NCBI RefSeq assembly: GCF_900129845.1
Contig: NZ_FQXB01000006.1
Coordinates: 62,001 to 126,000 of the forward strand
DNA: 64,000 nt
Direction of reading: 5' to 3'
Source of the DNA: Cognatiyoonia sediminum
GTDB lineage: Bacteria > Pseudomonadota > Alphaproteobacteria > Rhodobacterales > Rhodobacteraceae
Below, one piece after another: positions 1-8,594 of this stretch (within the stretch, counting starts at the first letter, position 1; the number at the start of each line of letters is the position of its first letter). Under the pieces are notes generated by a model, which saw only the letters and a list, made by a program, of their open reading frames with translations, was not told the origin of the DNA and ran no database searches. The translations under genes were made by a program, and so were the position numbers.

Positions 1-246
1 ATGAACCAGCGCAGCAAAATTTTTGATGACCTAAGCCAGTTGATGACCAACGCTATGGGCGTGGCCCAAGGGGCTAAGGACGAAGCGAATACAGCGATGA
101 AATCCATGATGGATCGTTGGATGGCTGACCGTGATTTTGTCACCCGCGAAGAATTTGATGCCGTCCGTGCCATGGCCCAAAAAGCGCGCGAAGAAAACGC
201 AGCCCTCTTGGCGCGGATTGAAGCGCTGGAAGCTAAGAAGAAGTAG
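1..246 (+). CDS. ubiK: UbiK-family (BMFP domain) accessory factor
   Basis: An 81-residue protein resembling the YqiC/UbiK family. In gammaproteobacteria UbiK supports ubiquinone biosynthesis by binding the Ubi metabolon and lipids. The N-terminal part is helical and amphipathic, and residues 47-81 form an E/A/R-rich coiled coil ending in KKK, as in other BMFP proteins. The length matches the family, so the ATG at position 1 is probably the true start although the promoter lies outside the window. It converges on the MFS gene and the two overlap by 14 bp. The exact role in alphaproteobacteria is inferred from homology. Confidence 0.85.
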   Translation: MNQRSKIFDDLSQLMTNAMGVAQGAKDEANTAMKSMMDRWMADRDFVTREEFDAVRAMAQKAREENAALLARIEALEAKKK

Positions 247-1387
247 CCTCATCCGCTGGGCGCATCTGCCGCCCGAGCAAGATCAGGATGCCTGCGATGG
301 CCGCCATCGCGGCCGAGGCGACGTAGGAATACGCGCCATAATGGCCAACAAGCCAGCCAAACAGCATCATACCCAACGATGACAAGACAAGCTCAAAGTT
401 GACGATCAAGCTTTGCGCTTGTGCTGCGTTGTCTTCGCTCACGTTGTCGGCGACATAGTTTGTGATGGCGAGAAAGGCAGAAGCGTAGGTGACTGCGTGT
501 AGCGTTTGCAGCCCGATCAACGCGGGAACCTCCGGGGATGTTGCCATTGCCAACCAGCGAAAGATCGAAGCGGCCACACCGATCAGAAGCAAGGTGATTG
601 GCGGGAACCGTTTGGCGACATGTGCAAAGGCAAAGAACATCGCGGTCTCAGCCGCCGCACCAAGCGCGATGAGCAAGCCAATAGTTTCGGTCGATACGCC
701 CTGACGCGCCCACAACAGCCCTTGGAAGGAGTTGAGGATCAAGTGAGGCGTATCTAAGAGCGCATAGCCGATAATCGGAAGCAGAAACCACGCCTTCATG
801 AGCGACCTTAAATTCCCCGCCGACCTAGATGCATGTACTGCTTCGGGGGCGCGCATCTTTGGCAAAAAGAGGGACGCCAGTCCCCGCAACAAACCCAGCC
901 CGATGAACAAAGGCAGAAACACCTCCACACCCCGATCTCGCAATGCAAAACCGGCAAAGATGATCACCAAAAGATAGCCAAGCGTAGAAAGCCCGCGAAA
1001 CGCGCCAAAGTTCAGGCCTTCCCGACGCGCCATCCTCAAACCAGCGGCATCAGTGACCGGCAATGCCGTACGCTGGGCAATGCTCCCAACGCTCCAGAAA
1101 AAGAGGATGCCGAGGAAGCCTGTGACATAGATCAAACCCACTGGCGCAAGGGCCGAGATGATGGCGCAAAAGATGATGACCTGTCGCCAATCGCTCGCCC
1201 GATCCGCAATGCGCCCGACGAAGACAACGATCAGCAAGACGATGATGTTTGGAATAGCGCTCAAGGCACCAATCTGAACCGAGGATAGCCCTTGGGTGTC
1301 AAACCAAATCCCCGCAAATGCGTTGACCATGCCAACACTCATGAACTGCACAAAAAAGTACAGTTGAACCCTCAAGGCTGGGGTCAT
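233..1387 (-). CDS. MFS transporter
   Basis: A 384-residue integral membrane protein with about twelve hydrophobic segments, consistent with one major facilitator polypeptide. The N-terminus (FFVQFMSVGMVNAFAGIWF) and the following glycine-rich helices resemble the MFS_1-like group that includes HcaT and nucleoside-proton symporter relatives. Substrate is unknown. It is transcribed alone on the minus strand, with its 3' end overlapping ubiK and its start about 40 bp from the end of the upstream M42 peptidase gene. A short transcription unit with the peptidase is therefore possible. The family call is firm and the substrate is not. Confidence 0.85.
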   Translation of the reverse strand: MTPALRVQLYFFVQFMSVGMVNAFAGIWFDTQGLSSVQIGALSAIPNIIVLLIVVFVGRIADRASDWRQVIIFCAIISALAPVGLIYVTGFLGILFFWSVGSIAQRTALPVTDAAGLRMARREGLNFGAFRGLSTLGYLLVIIFAGFALRDRGVEVFLPLFIGLGLLRGLASLFLPKMRAPEAVHASRSAGNLRSLMKAWFLLPIIGYALLDTPHLILNSFQGLLWARQGVSTETIGLLIALGAAAETAMFFAFAHVAKRFPPITLLLIGVAASIFRWLAMATSPEVPALIGLQTLHAVTYASAFLAITNYVADNVSEDNAAQAQSLIVNFELVLSSLGMMLFGWLVGHYGAYSYVASAAMAAIAGILILLGRQMRPADEATSS

Positions 1388-1429
1388 GGAAGCTCGACCT
1401 TTTGACGGATCGAACTGGCGTCTAAGCGA

Positions 1430-2464
1430 TTACGCAAAGTCTTCCAAATAGGCGACGAGGATATTAAGCGCGGCCTGAAGATCGGTCTTATCAATCATCT
1501 CGGTCACAGTATGCACATAGCGCGTGCCCACAACGATCCCGACCGCCCGTGCACCGGATGCCGCTTGCTGTGCCGCCGCACCATCCTGACCACCCGCGGC
1601 AAGGATTGTGCGTTGGTATGGAATGCCTTTGGTGTCCGCCAGCTTCGCGATGTCGCGCACCAGCCCCTTATCCGCAATGAAAGAACTATCCCGAATATGA
1701 AGGCCAAACCCTTGCCCCTGAACTGTCGTTGAATCCTTTTCCGGCACACCCGGCGTGTCACACGACAGCGTCACATCAATCCCGATCCCGATATCCGGTT
1801 TCACCTTAAAGGCTGAGGTCCGCGCACCGCGCAATCCGACCTCTTCCTGCGTGGTGAACACAACATGGACCTCCGCCCCACGTCCCGCGGAGCCAAGCGC
1901 CTTTATCGTCTCGACGCCCAACCAACAGGCGATCCGGTTATCGAGCGCTTTGGAGACAACTTTTTCATCCAGATCGAGAAACGGTTCATCCATGACCACA
2001 TAATCACCAACATGCACCACGTCCTTGGCGCGCTCTCCCATGCCAAGATCAATGATGAACTCGGTCACGGCCGGAATTTTCTTGCGCTCTTCCGGCGTGG
2101 AAATATGCACCGGCTTGCCGCCGGGGTTCATGACACCCTTGAAATCGCCATCATCGGTGCACACCAAAACGCGGCGCGAAAACAGGTTGCGCGCATCAAA
2201 TCCACCTACCGGCTGCACATAGACAAAACCTTTCGCGTCCACATGGCTGACCAGAAAGCCAATCTCATCCATGTGGCACAGCAACATAACCTTCGGCGCA
2301 CCGTCTCTATCGGCCTTGCGCACACAATGGAGAGAGCCCATCGGATCGGTGGTGACTTCATCAAACAGATCAGCAATTTCACACATTATCACTTCGCGCA
2401 CCCGCTCCTCATGGCCGGGCACGCCGGGGGTTTCGCAAAGGCGTTTGAGCAGGTCGATGTTCAT
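1430..2464 (-). CDS. M42-family aminopeptidase (CelM/FrvX type)
   Basis: A 344-residue cytosolic metallopeptidase. Family M42 enzymes are large oligomeric di-metal aminopeptidases. Metal and catalytic motifs are in order: HMDE (H64, D66), the bridging Asp in SKALDNRIA, the EE pair in TTQEEVGLRG, the Asp in GIDVTLSCD, and a C-terminal His in TRYVHTV. I placed the start at the ATG at 2464, giving MNIDLLKRLCETPGVPGHE, because CAGGAG lies 7 nt upstream and M42 proteins begin this way. A longer reading to 2527 adds a non-homologous leader. Likely role is peptide turnover; the specific substrate is unknown. Confidence 0.88.
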   Translation of the reverse strand: MNIDLLKRLCETPGVPGHEERVREVIMCEIADLFDEVTTDPMGSLHCVRKADRDGAPKVMLLCHMDEIGFLVSHVDAKGFVYVQPVGGFDARNLFSRRVLVCTDDGDFKGVMNPGGKPVHISTPEERKKIPAVTEFIIDLGMGERAKDVVHVGDYVVMDEPFLDLDEKVVSKALDNRIACWLGVETIKALGSAGRGAEVHVVFTTQEEVGLRGARTSAFKVKPDIGIGIDVTLSCDTPGVPEKDSTTVQGQGFGLHIRDSSFIADKGLVRDIAKLADTKGIPYQRTILAAGGQDGAAAQQAASGARAVGIVVGTRYVHTVTEMIDKTDLQAALNILVAYLEDFA

Positions 2465-2725
2465 GGGAAGGCTCCTGAAAATGAATGCCATAATCTTGTG
2501 AGGACACGCAGCAGAGTGCAACCGCACAATCGATCACTATTAAAAGGTTATTCCCATGAAACTTTCATGAAATTTCACTTATCCCCAAGAAATAGCTTTA
2601 CAGATGCCCCTCCTTGCGCCCACCATATGTCGTAGGGGATGGATAATAAAAATACTTTCCCTTGAGCAGGCACATAGCGCTGGGGCGCTGCCACGCCCCC
2701 ACCGCAAAACAGGCGAGGCGACGCA

Positions 2726-3229
2726 ATGGCACTTTCCGAGCAGTATCTTGACGCAGATGAAATTCACCCAATTGATATGGTTGAACATGTGGCCGAACAC
2801 CACGCATGGGAGTTTGACCGTATCCATGATGATCAGATTGCAATGGCCGTCCAGGGCCAGTGGCGAACCTATTCGATCACACTCGCATGGTCGAACTACG
2901 ACGAAACGCTCCGACTGATCTGCACCTATGAAATGGAACCGCCCGAAGACAAGATGCCCGCAATTTTCGAGACGTTGAACCTGATCAACGATCAATGCTG
3001 GGCAGGGGCTTTCACATGGTGGGCCGAACAGCAAATGATGGTCTATCGCTACGGGCTTGTACTGGCGGGCGATCAATCGGCAGGGCCTGACCAAGTCGAC
3101 ACGATGATCAATGCAGCCGTCGCCAGCTGCGAGCGCTACTATCCCGCGCTGCAACTGGTCACATGGGCCGACCGGTCACCAGCCGAAGCCCTAAACGTCG
3201 CGATTGGCGAGGCCTACGGGCGGGCTTAA
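2726..3229 (+). CDS. YbjN domain-containing protein
   Basis: A 167-residue soluble protein matching the YbjN family (a fold related to type III secretion chaperones), with the typical aromatic/acidic pattern AWEFDRIHDDQIAMAVQG near the N-terminus and TWWAEQQMMVYRYGL in the middle. YbjN members are linked to stress and motility phenotypes in enterobacteria, but no molecular activity is settled. It precedes proC by about 85 bp on the same strand. This proximity of a YbjN protein and proC is familiar from Rhodobacterales genomes, so co-transcription is likely. Confidence 0.8.
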   Translation: MALSEQYLDADEIHPIDMVEHVAEHHAWEFDRIHDDQIAMAVQGQWRTYSITLAWSNYDETLRLICTYEMEPPEDKMPAIFETLNLINDQCWAGAFTWWAEQQMMVYRYGLVLAGDQSAGPDQVDTMINAAVASCERYYPALQLVTWADRSPAEALNVAIGEAYGRA

Positions 3230-3313
3230 AACTTAGCCGCAACCTTCAGTCCCAGATCGCTTGCGGATCACAAAAGCTTCCCCTACCGTCCGCAAAAATT
3301 TGGCGAGGGGTCG

Positions 3314-4126
3314 ATGGAAGAAATTGCTCAAAATGGAATGGTCTTGCTGGGATGCGGCAAGATGGGGTCTGCAATGTTGGCCGGATGGCTTGACGGCGGT
3401 TTGCCCGCGTCTTCTGTCTATGTGATCGATCCGATGCCATCCGATTGGGTGCGCGGAACGGGCGTCAACGTGAACACCGATCTCCCCGAGACGCCGAAAG
3501 TCGCCCTTATCGCCGTCAAACCGCAAATGATGGGCGCGGCCCTTCCTTCTATGCAGGCGCTGGGCAATGGCGACACGCTATTTATCTCCGTCGCCGCTGG
3601 CACCCCAATCGACACGTTTGAAGACGTCTTGGGCGATCAAACTCCCATCGTCCGCGCCATGCCCAACACACCCGCAGCCATCGGGCAGGGGATCACGGCC
3701 CTTGTCGGCAACACCCACGTCGATGACGCGGCATTGGGCTTGGCCGAACAGCTCTTGAACGCCGTCGGCCAAACTGTCCGGCTGGATACTGAAGGCCAAA
3801 TCGACGCGGTTACCGGTGTCTCTGGGTCAGGCCCCGCCTACGTCTTTCACCTGATCGAAACGCTCGCCGCCGCGGGCGAAGCACAAGGCTTGCCTGCAGA
3901 CCTTTCCATGCAACTCGCCAAAGCAACGGTCGCAGGTGCGGGCGCACTTGCCATGACGGCGGATGAAGACCCCAGTCAATTGCGCGTCAATGTCACCTCT
4001 CCAAATGGCACCACGCAAGCAGCACTCGAGGTCTTGATGAGCGAAACTGCTGGGTTCCCAGCTTTGCTCAACCGCGCCGTTGCAGCTGCAACCGACAGAT
4101 CAAAGGAGCTCGCCCGTGACGCCTGA
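3314..4126 (+). CDS. proC: pyrroline-5-carboxylate reductase
   Basis: A 270-residue enzyme catalysing the last step of proline synthesis, NAD(P)H-dependent reduction of 1-pyrroline-5-carboxylate. An N-terminal Rossmann fold is marked by LLGCGKMGSAMLAGW (about residues 11-25). The central NTPAAIGQGITAL and the C-terminal GVSGSGPAYVF and VTSPNGTTQAAL segments are P5CR hallmarks. Length is normal for the family. Its final codons overlap the GTG start of the CsaA-like gene by 11 bp, so the two are probably translationally coupled within a proC, csaA-like, 2-hydroxyacid dehydrogenase operon. Confidence 0.95.
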   Translation: MEEIAQNGMVLLGCGKMGSAMLAGWLDGGLPASSVYVIDPMPSDWVRGTGVNVNTDLPETPKVALIAVKPQMMGAALPSMQALGNGDTLFISVAAGTPIDTFEDVLGDQTPIVRAMPNTPAAIGQGITALVGNTHVDDAALGLAEQLLNAVGQTVRLDTEGQIDAVTGVSGSGPAYVFHLIETLAAAGEAQGLPADLSMQLAKATVAGAGALAMTADEDPSQLRVNVTSPNGTTQAALEVLMSETAGFPALLNRAVAAATDRSKELARDA

Positions 4127-4457
4127 GATTACCTATGATGATTTCCTCAAAGTCGACATCCGCGTCGGCAAGGTTGTCAAAGCCGAACCCTATCCAGAGG
4201 CCCGCAAACCGGCGATCAAGCTCTGGGTCGATTTTGGCGAGGGGATCGGGGAAAAGAAAAGCTCCGCCCAGCTGACCGCCCATTATACGCCCGAGAGTCT
4301 TGTCGGTCGTTACGTTATGGCCGTGGTGAATTTCCCGCCACGCCAAATCGGGCGCTTTATGTCTGAGATTCTCGTCCTAGGTTTCACCGATGCTGACGGT
4401 GGTGTCGTGCTCGCCACCCCCGACAAAGAGATACCGATCGGAGGATGCCTACATTGA
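4116..4457 (+). CDS. CsaA-like tRNA-binding protein
   Basis: A 113-residue protein made almost entirely of a tRNA-binding OB fold (as in CsaA, and in extensions of methionyl- and phenylalanyl-tRNA synthetases), with FLKVDIRVGKVVKAEPYPEA and the later NFPPRQIGRFMSEIL and LGFTDADG motifs. The GTG at 4116 is chosen because AAAGGAG precedes it and the protein then begins VTPEITYDDF, as CsaA homologs do. An upstream in-frame ATG at 4080 lies inside proC. Its stop overlaps the TTG of the next gene. The biological role (chaperone or RNA binding) is inferred. Confidence 0.85.
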   Translation: MTPEITYDDFLKVDIRVGKVVKAEPYPEARKPAIKLWVDFGEGIGEKKSSAQLTAHYTPESLVGRYVMAVVNFPPRQIGRFMSEILVLGFTDADGGVVLATPDKEIPIGGCLH

Positions 4458-5401
4458 AACGCCTATTGCTCACCCGCAAATTCCCTGACGCCAATATCGC
4501 GGCAGCAGAGGCGCATTTCGAAGTGACCGTTATGGATCGCGAAGAGGGCCTAACGCCGGACGAGGCAAAAGACGCTTTAGCGAGTTATGATGCAATCCTC
4601 GCGACATTAGGGGACCAATTCTCGGCCGCTGCATTCACCGAACCAACACGATGCAAAATGATCGGGAACTTCGGGGTCGGCTACAACCACATCGACGTAG
4701 AGGCCGCGCGAGCCGCGGGTGTCTTTGTGGCCAACACACCCGAAGTCGTCACCGACGCCACAGCCGACATCGCCATGACGCTGATCTTGGCGACCTGTCG
4801 CCGCGCTGGTGAAGGCGAAAGGCTCGTGCGTGCTGGCAAATGGGATGGCTGGACGCCCACGTTTATGCTTGGCATGCATGTTACGGGTAAGACGCTCGGC
4901 ATCGTCGGTATGGGCCGCATCGGCCAAGCCGTCGCCCGGCGTGCGCATTTTGGCTTTGAAATGCCGATCAAATACTTCAACCGCTCGCAAAAATCTGTCG
5001 ATTTTCCCGCGACCCAAGTTGAGACCCTGAACCAACTCATGTCCGAATGCGACATCATCGTTGTGACCGTGCCGGGCGGCGGAGCCAATACGCAACTCAT
5101 CAACCGCGAAGCACTTGCAGCGATGAAACCAACCGGCATTTTCGTTAACGTGGCCCGTGGTGATGTGGTGGATGAAGACGCGCTGATCGACGTTCTTGAA
5201 GCTGGGCACATTGCGGGCGCGGGTCTTGATGTCTTCGTTAAAGAACCTTTCGTTCCTGAAAGACTGCGTGCTTTGGAAAATGCTGTGCTCTTGCCGCATC
5301 TTGGGACGTCGGCCTTGGAAGTGCGAGAGCAAATGGGGCAAATGGCGCTCGACAATATCCTTGCATGGAGCAAGGGAGAAACCCCGCCGCAGCTGGTCTA
5401 A
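4454..5401 (+). CDS. D-2-hydroxyacid dehydrogenase (glyoxylate/hydroxypyruvate reductase type)
   Basis: About 315 residues with the D-isomer-specific 2-hydroxyacid dehydrogenase fold: NAD motif GIVGMGRIGQAV (around 149-160), catalytic Arg in NVARGDVVDE, Glu in VKEPF and His in LLPHLGTSA. Substrates are probably glyoxylate or hydroxypyruvate, as in GyaR-like enzymes. Two starts are possible: ATG 4445, which overlaps the Shine-Dalgarno, or TTG 4454, which sits 9 nt after GGAGG and overlaps the previous stop as TTGA. I prefer TTG. The 3' end overlaps the convergent thymidine kinase by 4 bp. Confidence 0.88.
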   Translation: MKRLLLTRKFPDANIAAAEAHFEVTVMDREEGLTPDEAKDALASYDAILATLGDQFSAAAFTEPTRCKMIGNFGVGYNHIDVEAARAAGVFVANTPEVVTDATADIAMTLILATCRRAGEGERLVRAGKWDGWTPTFMLGMHVTGKTLGIVGMGRIGQAVARRAHFGFEMPIKYFNRSQKSVDFPATQVETLNQLMSECDIIVVTVPGGGANTQLINREALAAMKPTGIFVNVARGDVVDEDALIDVLEAGHIAGAGLDVFVKEPFVPERLRALENAVLLPHLGTSALEVREQMGQMALDNILAWSKGETPPQLV

Positions 5402-5976
5402 TCGCCAACGGCCTCGCGCCAATGACGGCGGCAAAGGGAAACATAGGTTTCATTGCCGCCTACTTGCACCTGATCGCCTTCTTTCAGCACATCACCGTTC
5501 TCGTCCAGACGCACAACCATCGTGGCCTTCTTACCGCAATGGCAGATCGTCCGCACTTCGCGCATCTCATCTGCCAGAGCCAGCAAGGTCGCGGACCCTG
5601 GAAACAATTTGCCCTGAAAATCTACCCGCAGCCCGTAGCACATGATCGGCACACCCAGATCATCCACCGCGCGTGCTAATTGCCACACTTGATCTGGCTC
5701 CAAAAACTGAGCCTCATCGACAAACACGCAAGCAAATGGCCCCTCAGTGAGCCGCTTTTCGATCTTCGAGAATAGGTCTTCACCCCATTCAAAGGTATCC
5801 GCATCCGCTCCGATCCCAATCCGACTCGCGATCCGTGCGTCGCCAGCGCGATTGTCCAATTTGGCCGTCAGCAAATAGGTCTGCATCCCGCGTTCCACAT
5901 AGTTGTGGGATGCTTGCAAAAGCACGGTCGACTTCCCTGCATTCATGGTTGAGTAGTGAAAATAGAGCTTTGCCAT
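5398..5976 (-). CDS. tdk: thymidine kinase
   Basis: A 192-residue type II thymidine kinase that phosphorylates thymidine to dTMP in salvage. The P-loop is STMNAGKST (residues 9-17). A Walker B-like VFVDEAQFL, the lasso-region Zn ligands CHCGKK and CRRH, and the VGGNETYVSLC segment are all present. Length is usual for bacterial Tdk. It is monocistronic and convergent with the dehydrogenase; their stop codons overlap by 4 bp. It complements the deoxynucleoside catabolic operon (cdd-deoA-deoB-add-upp) found elsewhere in the window. Confidence 0.95.
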   Translation of the reverse strand: MAKLYFHYSTMNAGKSTVLLQASHNYVERGMQTYLLTAKLDNRAGDARIASRIGIGADADTFEWGEDLFSKIEKRLTEGPFACVFVDEAQFLEPDQVWQLARAVDDLGVPIMCYGLRVDFQGKLFPGSATLLALADEMREVRTICHCGKKATMVVRLDENGDVLKEGDQVQVGGNETYVSLCRRHWREAVGD

Positions 5977-6219
5977 ATCTATCTGATAGGCATAGCAGCG
6001 GAGGGTTTCAAACGGATTCAGGGCAGGTGGGATGCAACTTCTTTTTGCGTTGCCGTTATTGCCATCGCCTCAAGGTTTTGGTTTCTGGTTCAAGTTTTTC
6101 TGTCGATAAAACCTCGGAAATTATAAGAAATTGACGGTTTTCACAGAAACAATGCTGGAAATCTTAGCAATCCCTGTGCAAACTAGATCAACTTAGTTTC
6201 GGGACAGAAGGGGGCGGCT

Positions 6220-6675
6220 ATGTCTCTTCACGGACGGTATCTGAAAAAACATACCGAAGCCTTGGTCAAGGATGTCGGAATCGAAAATGCCTGCGAACTT
6301 ACGGGCAAGTCCAAGGCAACACTCGGCCGATACTACTCGGACAACGATGAACACGCCGACCGGTTCATGCCGGTGGACGCTGTCGCTGCCCTAGAAGCGA
6401 AATCGAGTTATCCGCATGTGACCTCGGCACTTGCGGAATTGAACGGGATCATGCTGTCCTACGATGACAAAAAGCCGAACAAAGAGGGTGGAATAAACTC
6501 CGACGTTGTCGCCCTAAGTCAGCGTTTTGCCATGCTTATGGGGGAATATAACCAATCCATCGAAGACGGAATTATCTCGGTCAATGAAGCAAAGCGGTTG
6601 CTGAAAGAAACGACCGAGTTACAAAAGGTGCTGATTGATATGAAGCTGCACCTTGAACATGAAACAACCGAATAG
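6220..6675 (+). CDS. CII-like putative DNA-binding protein
   Basis: A 151-residue protein whose N-terminal half looks like a CII/CP76-type helix-turn-helix: an [17 protein letters not shown] segment at about 25-41 fits recognition-helix spacing. The C-terminal half is helical and acidic ([19 protein letters not shown]), likely a multimerisation helix. Proteins of this kind occur both in phages and as chromosomal regulators in Rhodobacterales. No other phage gene is nearby. It overlaps the downstream arsH-like start by 17 bp, so the two are co-translated. DNA binding is inferred and the target is unknown. Confidence 0.55.
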   Translation: MSLHGRYLKKHTEALVKDVGIENACELTGKSKATLGRYYSDNDEHADRFMPVDAVAALEAKSSYPHVTSALAELNGIMLSYDDKKPNKEGGINSDVVALSQRFAMLMGEYNQSIEDGIISVNEAKRLLKETTELQKVLIDMKLHLEHETTE

Positions 6676-7390
6676 CTTGATAGATACGTCCGACCTGCCC
6701 AACATCGTTGAGGGGCAACTGAAACCCATCAACGGAACTATACTTGCGCCTGATAATGACCCCGGGCATCCGCCGCGTATCCTTTTGCTTTATGGGTCTT
6801 TGCGAGAACAAAGCTATTCACGCATCGCAGCCGAAGAAGGAGCGCGGGTGCTCCGTGCCTTGGGATGCGAGACAAAATTCTTCAATCCCAGCGGCCTCCC
6901 GCTTCCGGGTGATGCCGACGAAACGCAACCAAAGGTGCAAGAACTCCGCGATCTGGTCATGTGGAGCGAAGGTATGGTCTGGTGCAGCCCCGAACGGCAT
7001 GGGACCATGACCGCTGTGATGAAAGCACAAATCGACTGGATTCCTTTGGCCCCCATTGGCGGCATCCGCCCGACGCAAGGCAAGACACTCGCCATCATGC
7101 AAGTTTGCGGCGGCTCTCAATCCTTTAACACCGTTAACGAATTGCGCATTTTGGGTCGTTGGATGCGGCTCTTAACCATTCCGAACCAATCTTCTGTGCC
7201 AAAAGCTTGGCTCGAGTTCGAAAACGGCCGCATGAAAGCCGGCCCCCTCTACAATCGCATCGTCGATGTGATGGAGGAACTGGCCCGTTTCACATGGCTG
7301 ACCCGCGCCCGCAAAGATGAGCTGGTGGATCGCTATTCAGAGCGCGTCGAAAGCGCGGAAGATGTGCGAAAACGCGTTGGGCAGAACTGA
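6659..7390 (+). CDS. arsH: ArsH-type NADPH-dependent FMN reductase
   Basis: A 243-residue flavodoxin-fold protein with the ArsH signature: [16 protein letters not shown] (phosphate-binding loop for FMN), the [17 protein letters not shown] block, and the C-terminal [10 protein letters not shown]. ArsH proteins are NADPH:FMN oxidoreductases that oxidise trivalent organoarsenicals and also reduce quinones or metals. No arsR, arsB or arsC is adjacent. Instead the gene overlaps a CII-like regulator, hinting at a stress role rather than a classic arsenic operon. Start taken at ATG 6659; an in-frame TTG at 6653 also exists. Confidence 0.85.
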   Translation: MKQPNSLIDTSDLPNIVEGQLKPINGTILAPDNDPGHPPRILLLYGSLREQSYSRIAAEEGARVLRALGCETKFFNPSGLPLPGDADETQPKVQELRDLVMWSEGMVWCSPERHGTMTAVMKAQIDWIPLAPIGGIRPTQGKTLAIMQVCGGSQSFNTVNELRILGRWMRLLTIPNQSSVPKAWLEFENGRMKAGPLYNRIVDVMEELARFTWLTRARKDELVDRYSERVESAEDVRKRVGQN

Positions 7391-7420
7391 GCCTTTAGAA
7401 TCGAGTCTATGAATATTGCC

Positions 7421-7580
7421 GCCGGATCGCTTGCGATCCGGTTCGCGCCCGACCCCGCCGCCCAGGGCGGGCGCGAAATGGTGAGATTTGCAATAGGTTG
7501 TACTCTTCGCGATTTGACGAGCCTTCTGTGCAAATTCAAAACCGCCCTCGGGTTCGGGCGCGAACCTGTCGTCGCGCAGA
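7421..7580. repeat. dispersed structured intergenic repeat, copy 1
   Basis: An intergenic element between convergent arsH and the agmatinase gene. It begins with a small hairpin (CGGATCGC/GCGATCCG, 7423-7439). Next is the arm GGTTCGCGCCCGACCCCG at 7440-7457, then GCCCAGGGC. After about 90 nt of less conserved sequence comes the opposing arm CGGGTTCGGGCGCGAACC at 7549-7566, complementary at 17 of 18 positions. Two further copies lie at 20.9 and 25.7 kb with the same ends and different centres. It could be a mobile or REP-like element, or a transcribed structured RNA or terminator. Confidence 0.75.
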
Positions 7581-7613
7581 AAAGCCTACAGTACGAAATT
7601 CGGCTCTCGAGAA

Positions 7614-8594
7614 CTAAGCCCGAGCCACGTTCTCCGCCATCATCGAAATCATCTCAAACATCACAGCACTCGCCGTCAACGCCGTGATTTGATTGGGGCT
7701 GTCCTTTGTGGGCATCATGCAAACCACATCCCCACCAACGATGTTCAACCCGCGCACGGCGTGCAAAAGCCCGACGGCCTCATCAATATCAAACCCTTTC
7801 TCACCGGGCTCAATATTCGAGACACCCGGCGCAATCGTCGGATCAAGACAATCGAGATCAAAGGTGATGTAAACCGGCTTGCCCGCCAGTACCTCACGCG
7901 CCTGTGCCACAACATCCTCAAGCCCGCGCTTGCGGAACTCCTTCATCGTCACAACGTTGTAGCCATAGTCATAAGACGGTTGCAGCCAATCGAGCGTCCG
8001 CGCATGGCCCCGCAATCCGATCTGCATCGAATGGGTCGGATCAACCTGACCCTGATCTGCCAAATAGGCTCCCCAATGCGCTGCCGATTTCTTCGCACCT
8101 AGGAAATGATCCACCTTGGTGAACACATCCGTATGCGCATCCAAATGCAGAAAACAAACTGGTTCTCCATTCGTGATCTGCCCACAGCCCAAAGCCTGCA
8201 CAATCCCGCCAGTAATCGAATGATCCCCACCGATAGAGACGGGCCGCGCACCAGCAGCATCGATTCCCTTATAGAATTGCGTGATATCCTCATTGCACGC
8301 TTCATTGTCATTCGCGCGAGGGAAGGGCACATCGCCCACGTCCACAATCTTAGCTGATGCCCAAGGGTCAATACCAAAGCCCCCATGCACCCGCCGCGAC
8401 ACGCTCGAGACGTTCCGCAAGGCGCGCGGCCCTAGATGCTGGTCCCTTTCGGTCGTGCCGTTACCGACAGAATGCGGCACCCCGACGAGCGCAATATCGG
8501 CACCTTCCGGCCCCTCATTCGGACAACGATACAGTGTTGGAATGCCCCACCAATAGAGGTTCTCCATCATCGCGGCATCATGCTTATCGGCCAT
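7614..8594 (-). CDS. agmatinase-family ureohydrolase
   Basis: A 326-residue ureohydrolase. Binuclear manganese motifs are intact: GGDHS (122-126), DAHTD (152-156) and TFDLDCLDP. The family hydrolyses agmatine, guanidinobutyrate or related guanidino compounds to urea plus an amine. The start overlaps the preceding amidohydrolase stop by one base (TAATG), so it is the last gene of a three-gene operon with an acetylpolyamine-type amidohydrolase and an 81-aa protein. That context favours a polyamine-related substrate. A speB label is plausible but the substrate is not proven. Confidence 0.85.
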   Translation of the reverse strand: MADKHDAAMMENLYWWGIPTLYRCPNEGPEGADIALVGVPHSVGNGTTERDQHLGPRALRNVSSVSRRVHGGFGIDPWASAKIVDVGDVPFPRANDNEACNEDITQFYKGIDAAGARPVSIGGDHSITGGIVQALGCGQITNGEPVCFLHLDAHTDVFTKVDHFLGAKKSAAHWGAYLADQGQVDPTHSMQIGLRGHARTLDWLQPSYDYGYNVVTMKEFRKRGLEDVVAQAREVLAGKPVYITFDLDCLDPTIAPGVSNIEPGEKGFDIDEAVGLLHAVRGLNIVGGDVVCMMPTKDSPNQITALTASAVMFEMISMMAENVARA

